Assembly: GCA_031213475.1 (NCBI GenBank)
Contig: JARUPZ010000013.1
Span: 6,428,739 to 6,492,738 of the forward strand
Direction of reading: 5' to 3'
Length of the DNA stretch: 64,000 nucleotides
Source of the DNA: Nereocystis luetkeana
Lineage: Eukaryota > Sar > Phaeophyceae > Laminariales > Laminariaceae
Each line of letters starts with the position of its first letter. The first letter of the stretch is position 1. A program made the translations under genes and the position numbers. The notes beneath the pieces are model-generated. The model saw nothing but the letters and a program-made list of their open reading frames with translations. It made no database searches and was not told the origin of the DNA. Positions 1 through 12,800 of this stretch are shown one piece after another.

Positions 1-1440
1 GGCCGAAGCTAGTTAAGAATCGAACGGATAAGGAAGGGTGCGGCAGCCGGTTCGTCGGTGAAGTTGAGGAGGAGTTGCCCACGCTGTTACCGGGAAGTGG
101 CCGGGAAACCCGCTGTGCGCCGACGATAGTTATGCGTCGGGCAGGGGGGGTGTTGCAGCGCTACGGGCTCCAGAAGTCGCCCAGGAGGGCGACAGGGTAT
201 CCTGTGATGTACGTCGACTGACCTGACCAGTGACGTATAATAGAGGTGCATCGTGTAAGACAGCGATAAGGCCGTGGGATGGCTCGCTGTCATATCGATG
301 TAGGAATACAATGGTGTGTCCCCGGCGGGGGAAGCCATTGTCTTGGTCATGGAAACCCCGCATCGGCTGTAGTGGTCGATACGGGTGCTCCGTGGCGCTA
401 CCTGGGGTTTAGTCAATCCCACCAAAGAACGAAAGAAACAAGTCCAACCACATCCCGTTCACACGCCGTGCATGAGTATTGCCTATCACTTGCCTGTCTG
501 TTAATCCCACGTCGCCTTTGCGGATAAATACCAACACTCGACACCGTGGCGTCTGGCCACCTCGTGGCCAGAGAGGATAAGGAACAAGGGACGGAGGAAA
601 CCTCCATAATCAGGACTCTCTCAACGAACGGCAACAGCTGGCTATCGCAGTGTTCGAGGGTAGGCCGGTTGTCACACGGGAAATTTCGAGTTGAGGGTTA
701 GATGTGGATATCTTTCGGTGACAGGTATCGATCGTGTAGGCATATTGACGTCATTGGTATTCGGATATATTCTCCGGGTCTTGGGTCTATCGTCGGGTTG
801 AGAATCTTCTACTTCGGAAAGGTGGTGTTCAAGGCTTTAGAATTCGGGTGGAGCTCTAGCTTCAGGTGGGGCTAGGTTTGCTTTTGCTGCTACAAATTAC
901 AAAATATACGTATATCTACAATAAAGGTCGATTGAGCCATTACCGCCTTCTTCGGGATCTTTGGGTACATTCATTAGGGTGCGAGGTGTCTGTCATCGGG
1001 ACGAGTGGTGGACGGTCGGGGTGATCGACTGTCCGGGTAGAGCAGCAGCCGATTGGAGCAACAGCTTGGCTGGAGCATATGTTTGGATACGAATCGAGCA
1101 CACGAATCACCAAGTTTTGTCTACGAGTACGAGGTACGAATACAACAATATTTATCAACAAAATATATCTTAAAAGATACTGGTGGGTGAAAAATTGTCG
1201 ACAGGATATTTTCGGTGAGAGGTGAGAGGCGAGGCCAACTATAAGTACCTTTGTCCTGATACTCTTTAATTCGGATTCCTAACTTGGCGGACTAGGATAT
1301 GGAATGCTGGGAAGGTTCGGTCGGTCGGTCGTTTGGTCCAGACCAAGGTCGAGGGGCTAGTGGTGCGTCACGAGGTGCTCATATGTACGAGTAAGAGTCT
1401 GGAGCTTCATCGATTCCTCGTACAGATTCAGAGGGTCGTC
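1..1440. other. Region without a supported gene
   Basis: Short overlapping ORFs occur on both strands, none longer than about 110 codons and none with a recognisable domain. No tandem array, terminal inverted repeat or RNA gene was seen. It may hold 5' sequence of the ORF that starts at 1459. Confidence 0.5.
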
Positions 1441-1458
1441 GTATTTTAGGTGGAAATA

Positions 1459-2433
1459 ATGCCGTTTCAAAATGTAACCTCGAAACACATGATTTTGATC
1501 GACTGCGAGTACGACGCGATTAGGACAGCCGTGGTACGTGGCCTTTCTTCCCGAAGCAGAAAACTGGCCAAACTTATTGGTGGTCAGGTGGATGATATCG
1601 GCTTGTTCCTCGATTCCCTTGCGAAGCTGGATGACTTGAGAGATTGTTACATTCGAGATTTGATTCCAGTATTTCTGCTGCAACGGCTATGCATGGCGGC
1701 AGGCTATACAGGTGATACTTCTCGCATTTCCAATGACGACCTGCTGGACTGCCTGCATGCTAAGGCATGCCATAAGCGCAAGCTAGATGCTATCTCTGTG
1801 GAAGAATCGCTTTGCTCAATTGCTCGATCGGTTGATCCTGCGACAAACGCTGCTGATATGGCGCGATTTGTTGAGACGCTATTTGACGATATGTGCAAGT
1901 TCGTTGCCGAAGTTGGAATAAGTGATTTTTTCATGGTTGGGGGAGATTTTCGAGGCGCCTGGAAATCAGCACCAGCACAACTTTGCACGAGGATACTCTT
2001 GGATGCGATGTCACCTGAAGTCTTCAGGCAAGCATGCACTTCACAGTTGCTTGTTAACGACAAGCTATATTCTCAACCAATGGATTTATTTTTGATGGTG
2101 GAAAGAGAAGCAAAGGAGTGGCCGAGAACACACCTGTTGCTGATACATGCGTCCATGTCTACAAATAACCATGATTGTCATTATTCTGGGAGACGAGGCT
2201 ACCAGCAAAGGTCTTTTGTGAGTAATAGGTGTCATTTCTTTCCATCAAGTGGGGGTGGAGTCAAGCAGGACGTCGCTAGATATGCAGGTCGACTTAATGA
2301 GCGTCAGGCCAGCCAAGGAGAGCAGGAAGTTGGAGGCGAGCGTTTTTATTCTAGGCGTATTGTCTACCCTGCTTCCGCACGCGATGGTTGTTCCGGATCG
2401 GTGGGTCCTCCTGTGGGACGTTTCAAATCCTAG
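1459..2433 (+). CDS. Unrecognised protein, possible retroelement Gag-like or orphan gene
   Basis: The frame is open from a TAG just upstream, with the first ATG at 1459. It gives up to 324 residues. The first ~235 residues look like a folded helical protein: regular hydrophobic spacing, few low-complexity stretches, and a W-x-x-A/L-rich segment (FRGAWKSAPAQ) followed by LFLMVEREAKEW. That pattern loosely recalls retroelement capsid (Gag) proteins, but no zinc knuckle or protease motif is present, so this is only a suggestion. A good 5' splice site (GTGAGT) begins at 2218 in phase 0, so the true exon may end at 2217 and the remainder be intron. The repeat-bearing ORF at 2609 lies directly downstream on the same strand and could be a later exon. 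Function is not assigned. Confidence 0.4.
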   Translation: MPFQNVTSKHMILIDCEYDAIRTAVVRGLSSRSRKLAKLIGGQVDDIGLFLDSLAKLDDLRDCYIRDLIPVFLLQRLCMAAGYTGDTSRISNDDLLDCLHAKACHKRKLDAISVEESLCSIARSVDPATNAADMARFVETLFDDMCKFVAEVGISDFFMVGGDFRGAWKSAPAQLCTRILLDAMSPEVFRQACTSQLLVNDKLYSQPMDLFLMVEREAKEWPRTHLLLIHASMSTNNHDCHYSGRRGYQQRSFVSNRCHFFPSSGGGVKQDVARYAGRLNERQASQGEQEVGGERFYSRRIVYPASARDGCSGSVGPPVGRFKS

Positions 2434-2608
2434 TCCTTTGTGTACTACCAGCGACAGTTTCGCTGGATCTGAATATTTTCATAGTTCAGGTGACACTCCA
2501 AGTGGTGCTGCTGTGTTGTATCCTGTCAGCAGAGATACCGGGCTGTGTTCGGCTGTTCCTTAAAATATCAACGTATCACCTACGACAACCCCTAGTTCTA
2601 CAAAAATA

Positions 2609-3596
2609 GTGGAGGAGCGAGGGGCTCCAACATCGACGACTAATACTGCTGCCATTCCCGATATATATATATCTACTGGGGGTGGGGCTGGTTCCATCCG
2701 CGGTTCAATTAATGCCGTGCGCTACATTACGAATCCATCTGATGTTATTCCTTCCGCTACACAGATACCTGTTTATGAGGAGACCTCAACGGGGGGCGTG
2801 GGTGTTTGTGAGGACTCCGAGAATGGTGTGAATGAACCTGTTGTTGTTCCTTCTGCTGAACCGGTGTCTTCTTCTAAGGAACTCTCACAAAAGAATGTGG
2901 GTGTCTGTGGAATGTCGGAGATTGATACCAACGGGGGACGTGGGTGTTTGTGAGGACTCCGAGATTGATGTGAATGAACCTGTCGTCGTTCCTTCTGCTA
3001 AACCGGTGTCTGCTTCTAAGGATCTGTCAAAAGATGAGGGTGTCTGTGAAATGTCGAAGATTGAAATACCAGCGGGGGACGTGGGTGTTTGTGAGGACTC
3101 CGAGAACGATGTGAATGAACCCGTCGCCATTCCTTCTGCTGAACCGGTGTCTGCTTCTATGGAGCTCTCACAAAGGGATGTGGATGTCTGTGATTTGTCG
3201 GATATTGATATACCTGTTGTTGAAGACTCTGGCTCATTAAGGGGCGCTCCGGAACAGGAAGCTGCGTCCTCTAAACCCACTATTATGCTGATGATGATGG
3301 GTACTGAACCGTCATTTGTTGTGGTATCGCCCGAGGTCGAGCTCGTGGACCGTGTTGTTCAAATTCGTGTTGGGCCAGGGAGATGTACTAGTAACGCAGG
3401 AGGTTTTGAGCGCAAAGAACGCGAGGGCAAAGCGCATACTGTAAGCGAAGAAGTGTTTCTCGACGAGCTAATCGGTTCTTGTGCTGGGATAAAGGTTATG
3501 GGTGAATCAGCTGCAGAGTGTCCGGTCATGTTTGCTTGCCCGCAGTCGAAACAGCTATCTCTGAACCTGGGCCCTCTACTAGCTGCTCCTGACTGA
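2609..3596 (+). pseudogene. Repeat-containing ORF (47-codon repeats) interrupted by a frameshift
   Basis: Two reading frames carry one repeat series. Units start near 2798, 2940 and 3081, and a partial unit near 3175. The period is 142 then 141 bp, about 47 codons. Each unit contains VGVCEDSE, NEPV and a Pro/Ser/Lys-rich stretch. Frame 2 is open 2609-2953 and frame 0 from about 2832 to the stop at 3594-3596. The change between the first and second unit comes from small indels near 2925, where the first unit lacks two bases present in the second. Downstream of the repeats are about 110 non-repetitive residues. It is acidic and Cys-containing with no recognised domain. It may be a decayed gene, a sequencing indel, or exons of the gene starting at 1459. 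Confidence 0.4.
2798..3200 (+). repeat. Coding tandem repeat, 141-142 bp period
   Basis: The same GTGGGTGTTTGTGAGGACTC block recurs at 2798, 2940 and 3081, with a diverged partial unit near 3175. The near-multiple-of-three period suggests the array expanded while coding; the single 142-bp unit produces the frame change. Confidence 0.75.
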
Positions 3597-6500
3597 TGGC
3601 TTTTGGCCGCAACAGGAAGAAGCTGGTAGATTGCTCCCGTTTTGTATACTGTTTCTTGTATGGTATGGTATGGATGTGTGTATGTGTGTGTGGTAACTGG
3701 TGTGTTTCTGACTTGTCTCTCAGAAAATTAATAACTGATACGACGGCAAATGAGGAGATATGAGACGAGGTCGATAAATATTGCTGTGTAGGTTTTCACG
3801 TGAAGTTGGATACAGTTTGTTCAATTTTCCAGTGTTTCTCGTCTGAGCTGATATCAAATCAAGTGGCTGTGTTGGATAGCACCGTATTGTGGATGAATGC
3901 TACCTGGTTTATGGTAAGGCTTTTATCGAAACGGACGATGTTGACTGGTGGTTTCTTCGTTCTTCTTCTTCGACTTGTGTTTTTTTATGGCCTCCCCGGC
4001 TGTCCCTGTCTTCATTTTTTATCGTTTTCCCCAAGTCTCTGTGGGCCCACGGGTTCGCTCTGGGGAGGGGCTGTGGTCGTCAGGGGACATCCGGGGGACA
4101 CCCCTGGGTTTCCTACAGAGATATGAACCTTGGGGTATAACGGATATTGCGTCGTTGTTGCTGGGAAACATTGCCCACAAAGTGTCTCTCTCTTGTCTCT
4201 GTTGTGGTCTTGTATAAACTTATACATCTCTTACTTCGCGTCGACTAGGGTGGCTGACTCGCTCGAGTGGTACAGCTATATGCTGGTCTCGAGCTGAGCT
4301 TGGTCATCCGAGGCGTACCATAGACCGAGCGGATAGTGCCCTAGAGGGTGACCAAGCTGTAACAGAGATTGGGTAATGAAACTTTGTTGCGGCACAGCAG
4401 CGGGTTCCATTTTGTAAACATGCAGACAAGCAGTTCAGACAAATACACTGACTAGTAACGAGAGTTGGACTGTTAGGAAGACAAATTGGAGTATGATAAC
4501 GACACTTGCACTGAGTATCAAAGCAAGCGTACATGAAAACGGTGTGAATTGTTTTTTTTTTCATAGTTTGACAGCAACTTGACTTTTATGTCCCATCCAT
4601 TGCAGGATCGTACTGAAAATAGCTACGTTGCTGCACAACGTCAAACAAAAACCAGTCAGTACGTAGTAGTCTATCGGTTCCGTCAGGGACACAGTCATCT
4701 GATTGTTGGAATTCGTGCAGGATTGCAACAACAGCAAATCCAGGGGGACGAAGCGCGTAACCGAGGTGCATACCGAAAGACGGCTAGTCTGGCGCGGACT
4801 CGCGATGTCGCTTCACCTATATTGTGCGAGCCTCTGAAATATGGGGGTGCGGTAGCGGGTTCGTACACCCTGACTTTGCCTGACCATGGAAGGACTTCCA
4901 TTTTTATGCCGGAGCGTTACAACTAGCTGGGGGAGACCAACGCGCAGCGGACAGAGTTGGAAGTGACGTTCTGCGCTTCAAAGTCAGGCAACTGTGGGTT
5001 GGGGGCTTATAAAGGCGAGAGTAACCATGGGGAATAAAAGAGTAGGGAAGAATATCGGTGTGCTGGATGTTCTCCTGGGTCCATCCTGAACGCGGGTCGA
5101 CATCAATGATGCTGACGTGCATGGCACCCGGGTGGAGGGTCGTCACGCGCACGTCACAATAGCAACAAAGGTCTCGAGGCGGATGATGAGCAGCGTGGGT
5201 AAAGACCGACCCCAATACACCTACACGCAGGCAGGGTTGGAGGAGCCACTTCGCGTGAGCCACAATAGGTGCATGTGGCATCCTGCTTCAAAGGGCGGTT
5301 ACTTGGAATTCATGGTAGAGGTAAGACCAGGAGTGGAAGAAAAATAATACTTTAATCAATATAAGAAGCCTCGCCCAGGTGAAGCGAAAAGAAGAGTAAA
5401 CAAGAAAATATATACGCAAAGAGGAAACCGGGCTTGCCCATTATTAGAGAAGGATATGGCCAGTTTTCCGTTTTCCCCCTGGTACTGGTTCGAAAGGTAA
5501 AAAAATAAAATGGGTCAGGCCGAAGAGCTTCTGGGAGCATGGTGTCCCATTGTATTACGTATTCGCCCTTTTCGAACAGCAGTCCAGGTTTGGGGACAAA
5601 CCACTCAAACTCGAAGTAGTCTGTCCCAAATACGGGCGTGCAGTCCCAACACTGTTTTCCTCTTAGGGTAGGCGTCATTTTACTCCCGAATAAATACCAA
5701 AAATATGGAGGTAAATACAGCAAATGTACGGATAGCATCGGAACACTCAGGTCATCGCGTAAAGTGCTACAGTACGCTGTTTCAGACGCGCGAGAGAGCG
5801 TCACGTACTGGATACTGGTACACAATGCTCCAAACGCCAATTTTTCAGTTTTGGCCATCAACTGCAGTGATTTTGTGCATCCAGGACTCGAGATTCATGA
5901 ATCGTCGATGGAACTCGCGCATCAAGTTTGCGTTTTAAAAAAAAACGGTGGGTATAATTGTTCGTTCATGGCAACCGGCGATTTCCTCGCGTACCCACCG
6001 ATGCCTTTCAGAAGACGATTTATCCAGATCGCCTAGCTGGGAGACAGGGGGGGCGAGTTGTGGGGCTATTTACATTCCACAGGGCGGCCTTACACATTGA
6101 CATGTACGGTCGTCGTCATTCTGAATGTAGTACAGTAGATGTCATCAGCATTCTTGTAGATCGTCTTCCCCCGGTTTCATATCGCGAGGTTTTACCTGGA
6201 CCACCTGGTGTTCACTATGAGCAAAGTGTACTCGAGGGCGCACACTGGGTGACCGGGGACTCCGCCTAACGAAGTCGACGGAGCATACCATATTATGTTG
6301 GAGTTGGAGTTTGCGGCAGAGTGTACAAACGTTCAAACACAGATTTGAACAAATACAACAACAAAATAGTGGACCCAAAGATATACATAATCTCGTACGT
6401 ACAAAATCCGATTAACTTCAAGCTACCTCTTCAGCTGTAACTCCAGTCGACACATCAGCCGAAGTAGATCCGCACTATTACTAGCGCTGAGGCTAACCAC

Positions 6501-6870
6501 GGTCAGTAAGTCCCTTACGTATATTAGGGTACTCGTTTTCTCACCTACAGTGATGTCCAGTCCGTCTCCCTGTCAGACCTACAGGCTTACTATATATACT
6601 CCCGCCCGGAGCTTCAACCACAAAAAATACGCTTCATCCACCAGATTTAAAGTGTCGTACTAATATTTCAGGCACGTCTTTAACATGAACGGTGGCAGCC
6701 TTGGTGGTTGAGAACGTCCATCCAGCAACGTAATGAAAGATGACCGTTGTCATTGGTTGAGACCTGTGACGGGTATCGTCTCTTTAAACGAGGAGAGGAC
6801 AAGTACACACTCCACATGCCGACTGCGCCTTCCTCGAGTAGGCGCCGAAGCGACATCCTCACAACACCAG
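3597..6870. other. Intergenic, no supported gene
   Basis: Many short ORFs lie on both strands, none with a recognised domain. The longest (5352-5861, minus) crosses a decayed hairpin element and is treated as spurious. I see no RNA gene or tandem array here. Confidence 0.5.
5565..5655. mobile_element. Fossil TTAA-type hairpin MITE (degenerate copy)
   Basis: Blocks CCCTTTT, GCAGTCC, GGGGACAAA, CACTCAAA, TGTCCC and a distal CAGTCCC follow the order and spacing of the intact hairpins at 21817-21913 and 58900-58996. The TTAA flanks are lost and both arms have many mismatches, so this is an old insertion. Confidence 0.55.
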
Positions 6871-6873
6871 GAA

Positions 6874-9800
6874 CTAATCCCCCTGAACCCCCGGAGCTCC
6901 CGGCACACTTGCCTCGACTACTCGGCGGGGGGAGACAAGTGCATCCAGGGCGGCAGAGACACCTGTAATGGCTTCGGCGTTTAACGTGGCTGGAGGATAG
7001 AAACCCAGAAGGCCCATTTCTTGCCTCAGCGTGTTCAACCAGCTGCGAGGACAAATCATGCATATCGTGCAAGTGTTCGCGGGTGAGGACCAAGGTGTAG
7101 TTACAATAATGAGTGGTCAGGTTGGTGTAAAGGTAACCCCATACACTAAAACGACTGTTCGCATGTGACGAAATGGGATTGTGCAAACCTGAACTTGCCA
7201 TAGGACACGCAACACCAGTGTACGCAATGCGTGCGGGCTCTGTGTCCGGAGTATCGTGTATCAAGCAAGGCGTAACGTACAAAGAGCAAAAATCAGCAGC
7301 TGGTCGAAGTGCCAGTCGAAACCAAGTAAACACTCTTCGAACCAATTCCAAGTTGCCTTTTCAGATAAGAAAAGTCGAACTCTAATCAATTCAAAAGCTA
7401 CGAAACGTCAAACACTGAGGAGTGAGGGTGCCCGTATAGAGTACTCGGGCATATGTAACATTTCGAATCTAGCGACACAGCATCAACATTGGAACTTACT
7501 CGACATGCAGAGCCACGGTGCTCTGAACCTGCCTCCCCTCGACCGTGAGTTTGGCGATGTGCTCCGTCCTCGCTCGGGCAGCGACGCCACTGGCCGCGTC
7601 CTTTCGGATGTCCAGGTCTGGACGATTTAACCAGCACTGAAGATCGGATTCTGAAAATCCGGGGATGTCATGCACGGCAAAGCTATCACAATCAGCACGA
7701 TTGCCGAAGCAGCCGTCCTCCCGGTGATTGGCGTGGCGCTCGAGCGGATGCTCTTGGCGTCGCGCCCGAGATCCAGACACAGGCCCTCCGCGGGACCGAC
7801 GATGTCCCTCCAAATGTGCATGTGGCGGGTATCCCCAAAAACCCGATGCTGTCGGAAATGGCGAGAACGGCGTGTAGTCCATGGAAAACATCGGCAGAGA
7901 AGTGGGCAAGACATTCTCTTTGCCTTGCTTGGACAAATACCGTTGACCTCGCTGCGTCTTCCGGTGTCCGCGCATGTCGGGAGCACGGCCTGCGCTTGAA
8001 CTGCAGCTTCCTCCTGTAAAGTCAGAAATGTCGTCATCCAGTTCCTGCCGTTTGGGGGCAAGGGGGGGAAAGCTCGGCTTAGGTGCCCAGACTATCACTC
8101 ACTGGTGTACACCGCTGCATGGAGTTTAAGGGCATGTTACCCACTAACATTGTCTGAAAAAATACCCAGGACCATGCATGGTGTTTGCCGAATGATTCAA
8201 AACGTTGTCGAATCATGTCTTTCCACACTCGCCTGCTGCAAGGCCTCAATAGAATCGAGCCTATCGGTGATGCCGCTGCTCTCAGGAGACGATAGCGGCA
8301 CTCCAGAGCATGCCGTGCTTGATGCGTCTTGCTCTCGTCGGGTCTCTGAGCGAGATGTCTCGGCACTCAAGAGCGTCTCGAAGTCTGCTACCTTCTTTTC
8401 CCGCCTGTCCAACCATGCTTTGCTAGAGCGTAGCTGCTTAACGAACTTGTTCAGTTTGTGTACCTCACTGTCCAGCTCGTGCTTAGCATTTTCCAAGGAG
8501 CGATCGCGACCAGAGTGGCGAGTCTTCGAGTTTGTCGCCGTGGTAGACCTACGCGGCAAAAAGGCAGATATACGGAATGGCGTTGCGCAATAAACTTGAC
8601 GTGAAGCCATGGAACCGTTCAATAAAAACTACTGCACATCAAAGTCTCGAAATCAAGCCAATGTCCTGAGACTCCCGTTGCGACATGACGGTGAATCAGC
8701 TACCAACAAAGCCGCATATCCGCAGTAAAAACCCGAGTATTGCAAATTGTGGAACCGTAACCGGCCGTGCTTTTGGCGGAATTCAGATGGACTCTCGTAG
8801 GGTCCAAAAGTCCAAGCAGTACGGCGCAGGACGAGTCTATGCGAACTAAAGGGCTGCACCAGGCTGAGTATACGCCGAGTCTCACCCAGGCTGATGTCGC
8901 AGGCCTCGCCATCGTGTCTGGCAGATGAGGAGATGCTGCTGGCGCTTTTTGGCTCTCTCCTTGTGGTGCTTCATCACCTCTTTGGCCAAAGCCAGCATGC
9001 GTCTCTCTGCGTTTAGTTTCTTCGTCCACAACCTGGATGCCTGATGGCGCACACGAAATCCACACTCTAAATATCTGGAAGCACCATACGCGCGAGTTAG
9101 AAACTACGCGATCTACCACGGGGACATTAGTTTTGCACGACGTTAGCACAACAAGAAAAAAACGTTTTTCAGTGACGGAGTTCTATTATTAGTACAAACG
9201 ATGGAATTGTGAAGCGAAGACACGCCCGTTCAACAAGGCAGAACCCCTGAGCGTGGGGCACAGCGAGTTCTACGTTGCGGTGGAGATACTTCGTGCGGAC
9301 CTCGTCTACATTCTGTGCCGCACATTGTCGCGAGCGCATTCGCGTATTATAGGCAAAATATGCTTGTCGCGCGCAAACGATGGAAATAACTCCGCGGCCA
9401 ATTTACACATATATATACCGCGCCATTCTAGATATCAAGTGCAAACCGCAGCAGCCTAGGTCAAGCAACTAATGTGCAACACCACGCAATGTTACCATCA
9501 ATAGCAGATGTCGCGAGGGAAGGCTAAAATTATCCTGTCCCCATCACATGCGGTACAGAAAGCATTCTCGACAAGCACGCACCTACCTACCATCACGCAC
9601 TTTTGAAAAATAGTTACTTGCACATAACTGCTTCTCATGCAAGTAAACTTCTCCGGAGGAGAAACTGATGATTTATCCTCCCAGCACAGTCGAACCCAAA
9701 AATCTAGTTGCTGAGTGTATGTTTCGATCGCCCGAGTATCGCACCTTAGCACTCAATGCTTGTCCAGATCTACGCCGCTGGCTGGTCTCCTGCGTCAGAC

Positions 9801-12800
9801 TTTGCAGTAGCTCATCCGCTAATCCTTGGCTTGTTGTGTCGGATCCACTACGTATCGACGGTTCGCGCACATCATCCGTTAATGTAGCGTTACCAGCGGT
9901 CCCCACTGGGGTCTCTCGAGGAATAGGGAACTCGGTCGCGCTCGCTGTTTGTGGCTGCTGATTTTTCTGTTCTTCCTGCCGACACGGTCCACCTCCCCGT
10001 TCCTGATCAACAGCCCTTGCCGACGCGTCCTTGAGAGACGCCTTCAGATCGTCCACCTGTAGCCTCCAGCCAAGTTTAGCGTCCTCGAGGTGGCGCTCGG
10101 CTTCCTCGGCAACCTCAAGCGCGCGATTGCGGTCTTTTGTGCCACCTTCAAGGCTGGCGCACGCTTGTTTCAGCTCGTCAGAAAGTACCTGAAAAACGGC
10201 ACGACCGATTACATCACGTTGAGTTGAAACTATTTGTTTGTACACAGCGATGCTTCACGAGGTCAAAGCATACTCTAGTAGCAGTCTGTTTCCGTTTATG
10301 CGAAAGTATCTCACGCAGACAGCTTTAGCCGTGATTACAGCAACTCAGCCTGCTTAAAATATGCAAACATGACTCACAAAAATAAATCGTATTTCGGTGC
10401 CTGAATAGATCATCTCAACAACGTCTACCCTACAGTAGGACCGAGCTTTGTTGACGAGTAAATTGTCGCTGAACGACGATGGCTCAAGGCTCTGTGGGTT
10501 CGCTACGGGATACTATCAATAACAGCAAGAGTTTGCAAACGAATGCAACAAGACGGAAACCAACGGACAGCGAGTGATGCATTCTACAGCGTACAAACAA
10601 AGCACCTTCGAGTAAACCGATCAAGAAGCTGCGAGAAATGGCCGTGGCGTGCTTTCAGAAATTATAGTAAGGTGGGGGCTGACGGTGACATTAGAACGGT
10701 CTGATGGCGTTTTATCTTCTGGAGATACAAGTAGGTTACAATGCGATGTCGAACCAACTCTAATTACTCCTTCCTTCAGCGCACGAAAACTCTTCGTTTC
10801 CGTTCTTGACAAACCGTCGTAAAAAGTAAATAATCAACAATCAACACTGACCTCGCACAACTCATGAGGGGTTATGGCAACGAAACAGAGACCGGCAGGG
10901 AACAACACCCGAAACGAAAAGACCCTTGGGCAAGTAAGTGCCACATTTAAGCAAACCGAAAGCATATTTCAGTATGGGCAGTGGTCGAGGGTGAGCGACC
11001 GGAGTGGCACGCGTGCTAAAAGGCTACCTGTCGCGACAAAACACTTTTACTATGCTCTTGTTATGTTGAAGGCGCCTCATAAAAGGGCGTGAAACCATCG
11101 GATATATCAATATCATTTCGAGGATGAAACCTAACGCCTAACGGGTCCAATTCGTTCAGAAGGAGAGGCCTACCCTGATACCATATGCCTTACCTGTTCT
11201 CGCTGGGTAATTTCGATTATTTCTTCCTGTTTTGCCGACAACAGTTCCTCATTTCTGCGCGCCTCGTTTTTCGCCTCTGTGTTTCGAGCAGTGGAATCCA
11301 CCAACTCTTGCCGCAGTCTCGTGGCCTGGTCCTTGCTATGCGCGAGATCTGCTGTCGCAAGCTGCAAATCTGCCTGCGATCGCTTGAGTTTTCGTTCTAG
11401 ATCGAAGCGTTGCTTGTCGGTCGCTGTTTGACTTGCGGCGTTCCGAGAGTCCTTTTCAAAAAGAGTAGACAGCCGATCCCGAGCGGCGCATAATTCCTTG
11501 GTTTGAGCATCTCGCACACGCGCAGCCTCCTTTAAGCTGTGCTTCAACGTTTCCTTGGCCTCGTGTGCTTTTGCTAGCAGTTCTTCGGCGTTCAAACACC
11601 GAGAATGTGTCTCCGCCAGCTGTTGAACGGCATCTTGCCTAGACTTGCGAGCCTCGGCCAGCTCTTCCTGCAAGCGGCGTGGAAATCAATGTATCTATTC
11701 ATAGGATAATATAACCACGTACGTGGTCGGTACGACAACGGGGTTGGGCATGGCATGATACAGTAGTATGGTAGGTGGGAGAACCCACGCTCCTGAAAGA
11801 GACGCGCGGGGAAATCGTGTATGGCAGTTCGACGAGGGGGCTACGTGGGTAAGGATCTCTGAATTAGGTCAGCTATCTCCCAACAAGCTTTAGGAGCAAA
11901 CATAAACACACCACGACGAAATGAGTGCCATACGAGCAGATAGATACCTTAGAAGACGCTAGGTTTGACAGGGTGTGGTTGGAGCTGAGCTTCGCCGAGG
12001 CCACCACACTTTGGACGTCCGCCAGCTTGGACAGAGTTTCTTGCAGGCTATCTTGAAGCCGGTCGACCTGCTTGCAGTTGCGGGCAAGGACCAGAGGGCA
12101 ACAGCAGAAAATTGACCAAACACGCACGCACAGGACAAACCACGTGCCAAGTTACTCTTGCCACAGTTCACGCACGCACCTCTTCATCCGCAAGCTGCAA
12201 GCGTGACGCCAGTTCGCTGTTTTTAGCAGCTAGATCACGCGCCTCCCGAACTGCCTGATCGGTAGCTGCAAGGGCCTGTTCCAGATCTGCAGCCGACACC
12301 GTTTCTGCCTCCGACTCGTCTTTATGGGTGATCTGCTGCGCTTGCTCCTGTTTTGCGAGGGCTTGATCATCTATGCCTCGTCTGGCCTCAGCTGAGGTTT
12401 CGATTAATTGCTCCTGTGCAAAGGGGATACCAATTTCCGGAACACAAACATATGCAGAGGGGACGGAGTCTGTAATCGTGGGTGCATTCGCCTCTCACAT
12501 CCAAGGCTACTTAGGCTCACTTTGATCTTGATATCACACTGGTGGGCGGACTGCTGGATCAGTATAATAGCGTGTCGTCCAGTGGTCTACGTTAATTACT
12601 GTAGAGAGTCACCAACATCGATGAACATCCTTCCCTCCGGGATACGACCCCTCTAAACGGTGGCCACCTCCGTGCATGTTGTTCTGACAAAGAGTTAGCG
12701 CGCCATGTCTCCCCCACCTTAGCACCAGGAGCCGTACGATAGCATATGGAAAATAAACAAACACGTACGAGCGCTAACTATTTAATAAGAAGAAGACATT

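Noticed and set aside
5352..5861. 169-codon minus-strand ORF
   Set aside because: Its middle is translated from a decayed hairpin MITE and the rest has no domain or coding character.
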